Origin: Pseudomonas sp. GM21
Lineage (GTDB): Bacteria; Pseudomonadota; Gammaproteobacteria; Pseudomonadales; Pseudomonadaceae
NCBI RefSeq assembly: GCF_000282215.1
Contig: NZ_AKJS01000114.1
Coordinates: 1-42,125, forward strand
DNA length: 42,125 nucleotides
Reading direction: 5' to 3'
This document shows positions 41,397-42,125 of the stretch, piece by piece. The stretch's first letter is position 1, and every line of letters begins with the position of its first letter. The translations under genes and the position numbers were made by a program. The notes under the pieces were generated by a model that did not search any database, had not been told where the DNA came from, and was given only the letters and a program-made list of their open reading frames with translations.

Positions 41397-42125
41397 TCAA
41401 AAATCCGCAAAAGTCGTTATCGGAGCACCCGTCTCATTTAATATGACGACTGCATTTTTTTGCTTTCCATATACTAAGCCACCACGTTTATATCCCTCAC
41501 CTATTTGTTTACCCATATTCATTGGCTCTTTAGATGCTGCATGACCATTTCGCCTGAATATTAGCTGAGCTCGATGAATGGCGTTCAACTGATCCCTATA
41601 GCTAATAAAACGTGTCGCTGCACTAGGTATCTTTGGCTGACCAGCCTTCCTTCCTGATGTGTACCTTTCAATTACTCCTGTTGTCGGGTTCCTTCCCGAC
41701 ATTGCCCGCTCACGTTGAGACTCCAAACTAGTCTGCTTGCCATGCTTTTCTAGAAAATGAGCACCTCTTGTAGATTTCTCCATCTCATCTAAACGTCGAT
41801 ATGCGTTCGCCTCAGCCAACTCATCAATCCGCGCCCTCCGCTGCTCACCCGTCAGCTTCGGCAGCGTAGGCTCACCTTCATCAACCTTAGCGCCAGTCGT
41901 ATCATCCGGCGCCCCACACCCTGCCTTTCCCGACTGCGGGCAATTCCCGCTCAACCCCAACGGATCAACCCACCCCGTCGGATTCGGCGTGTATTGATAC
42001 GGGTTCAGCCCACCCGCCAACTTGATCGGATCAGGTGTCAGGTACCGGCCAACCTGCGGATCATAGTACCGATGCCGGTTGTAGTGCAGACCGCTCTCGG
42101 TGTCGAAGTATTGCCCCTGAAAGCG
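41397..42125 (-). CDS. Rhs-family protein, C-terminal core end and toxin tip (5' part outside window)
   Basis: 242 visible residues. The first ~60 are the end of the Rhs-repeat core (LHYNRHRYYDPQVGRYLTPD, then the WVDPLGL junction at 52-58). After that, ~182 residues of variable toxin follow: a linker with a Cys pair, a helical segment (LTGEQRRARIDELAEANAYR), then RGAHFLEKHG, SAATRFISYRDQLNAI and a final VVILNETGAPITTF. The core is GC-rich and the tip AT-rich, showing cassette exchange. The H..KHG / S-A-T-RF / VV-L..TG-P-IT pattern recalls the RNase-A-like CdiA-CT fold, but this is a guess. Rhs proteins are delivered by type VI secretion or act as contact toxins. Confidence 0.88.
   Translation of the reverse strand, partial: RFQGQYFDTESGLHYNRHRYYDPQVGRYLTPDPIKLAGGLNPYQYTPNPTGWVDPLGLSGNCPQSGKAGCGAPDDTTGAKVDEGEPTLPKLTGEQRRARIDELAEANAYRRLDEMEKSTRGAHFLEKHGKQTSLESQRERAMSGRNPTTGVIERYTSGRKAGQPKIPSAATRFISYRDQLNAIHRAQLIFRRNGHAASKEPMNMGKQIGEGYKRGGLVYGKQKNAVVILNETGAPITTFADF

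Overview
The window looks like chromosomal DNA of a fluorescent Pseudomonas (P. fluorescens group). It is GC-rich apart from the last ~1.2 kb, carries several families of Pseudomonas-type REP inverted repeats in its intergenic spaces, and is dense in LysR/AraC regulators. No rRNA, tRNA, CRISPR array, transposase or integrase was seen.

Layout. 1-611: end-truncated LysR regulator. 921-4257 (-): probable operon of a truncated DoxX gene, an ABM-domain membrane protein, a YtcJ-type amidohydrolase and a YcaC-type hydrolase. 4455-4990 (-): a small Pseudomonas-type ORF behind a structured leader. 5349-8700: LysR, a minimal AraC protein, a PFE-like alpha/beta hydrolase and a flavodoxin-like protein. 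9032-13309: two convergent paralogous regulators (winged helix plus NTPase), one full length and one lacking the C-terminal half, followed by a GlxA-type regulator and pirin. 15608-17808: divergent LysR/MFS pair. 18084-24402: membrane-anchored hydrolase, ABC exporter, a likely truncated small gene, an AraC regulator divergent from a 3-hydroxyacyl-CoA dehydrogenase/TetR pair, and a VOC protein. 24463-25689: RtcB RNA ligase.

25757-36522 (-) is a ten-gene, largely overlapping operon: two solute-binding proteins, an FAD-dependent 2-hydroxyacid dehydrogenase, a PLP aminotransferase, two permeases and an ATPase of a polar amino-acid ABC importer, a cysteine-dioxygenase-like enzyme, a glutathione transferase, and one 916-residue polypeptide joining four rhodanese-like domains to a cystathionine beta-lyase domain. 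With a divergent LysR gene (36777), it reads as uptake and dismantling of a sulfur amino acid. Next come an orphan NitT/TauT-type binding protein and a molbindin (Mop).

39415-40421 holds repeats, a second small ORF and a second copy of the structured leader. 40604-42125 (-) is the AT-rich C-terminal toxin tip of an Rhs protein with two tandem, mutually similar immunity-like genes.

The strongest unexplained signal is the pair of ~180-nt elements at 4808-4990 and 40231-40421 (minus strand). Each can fold into three hairpins plus a three-way junction. The stems are kept by compensatory base changes, a 10-nt linker is identical, and each sits ~55 nt upstream of a small ORF whose N-terminus resembles the other's. 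This looks like a conserved cis-acting or stand-alone RNA.
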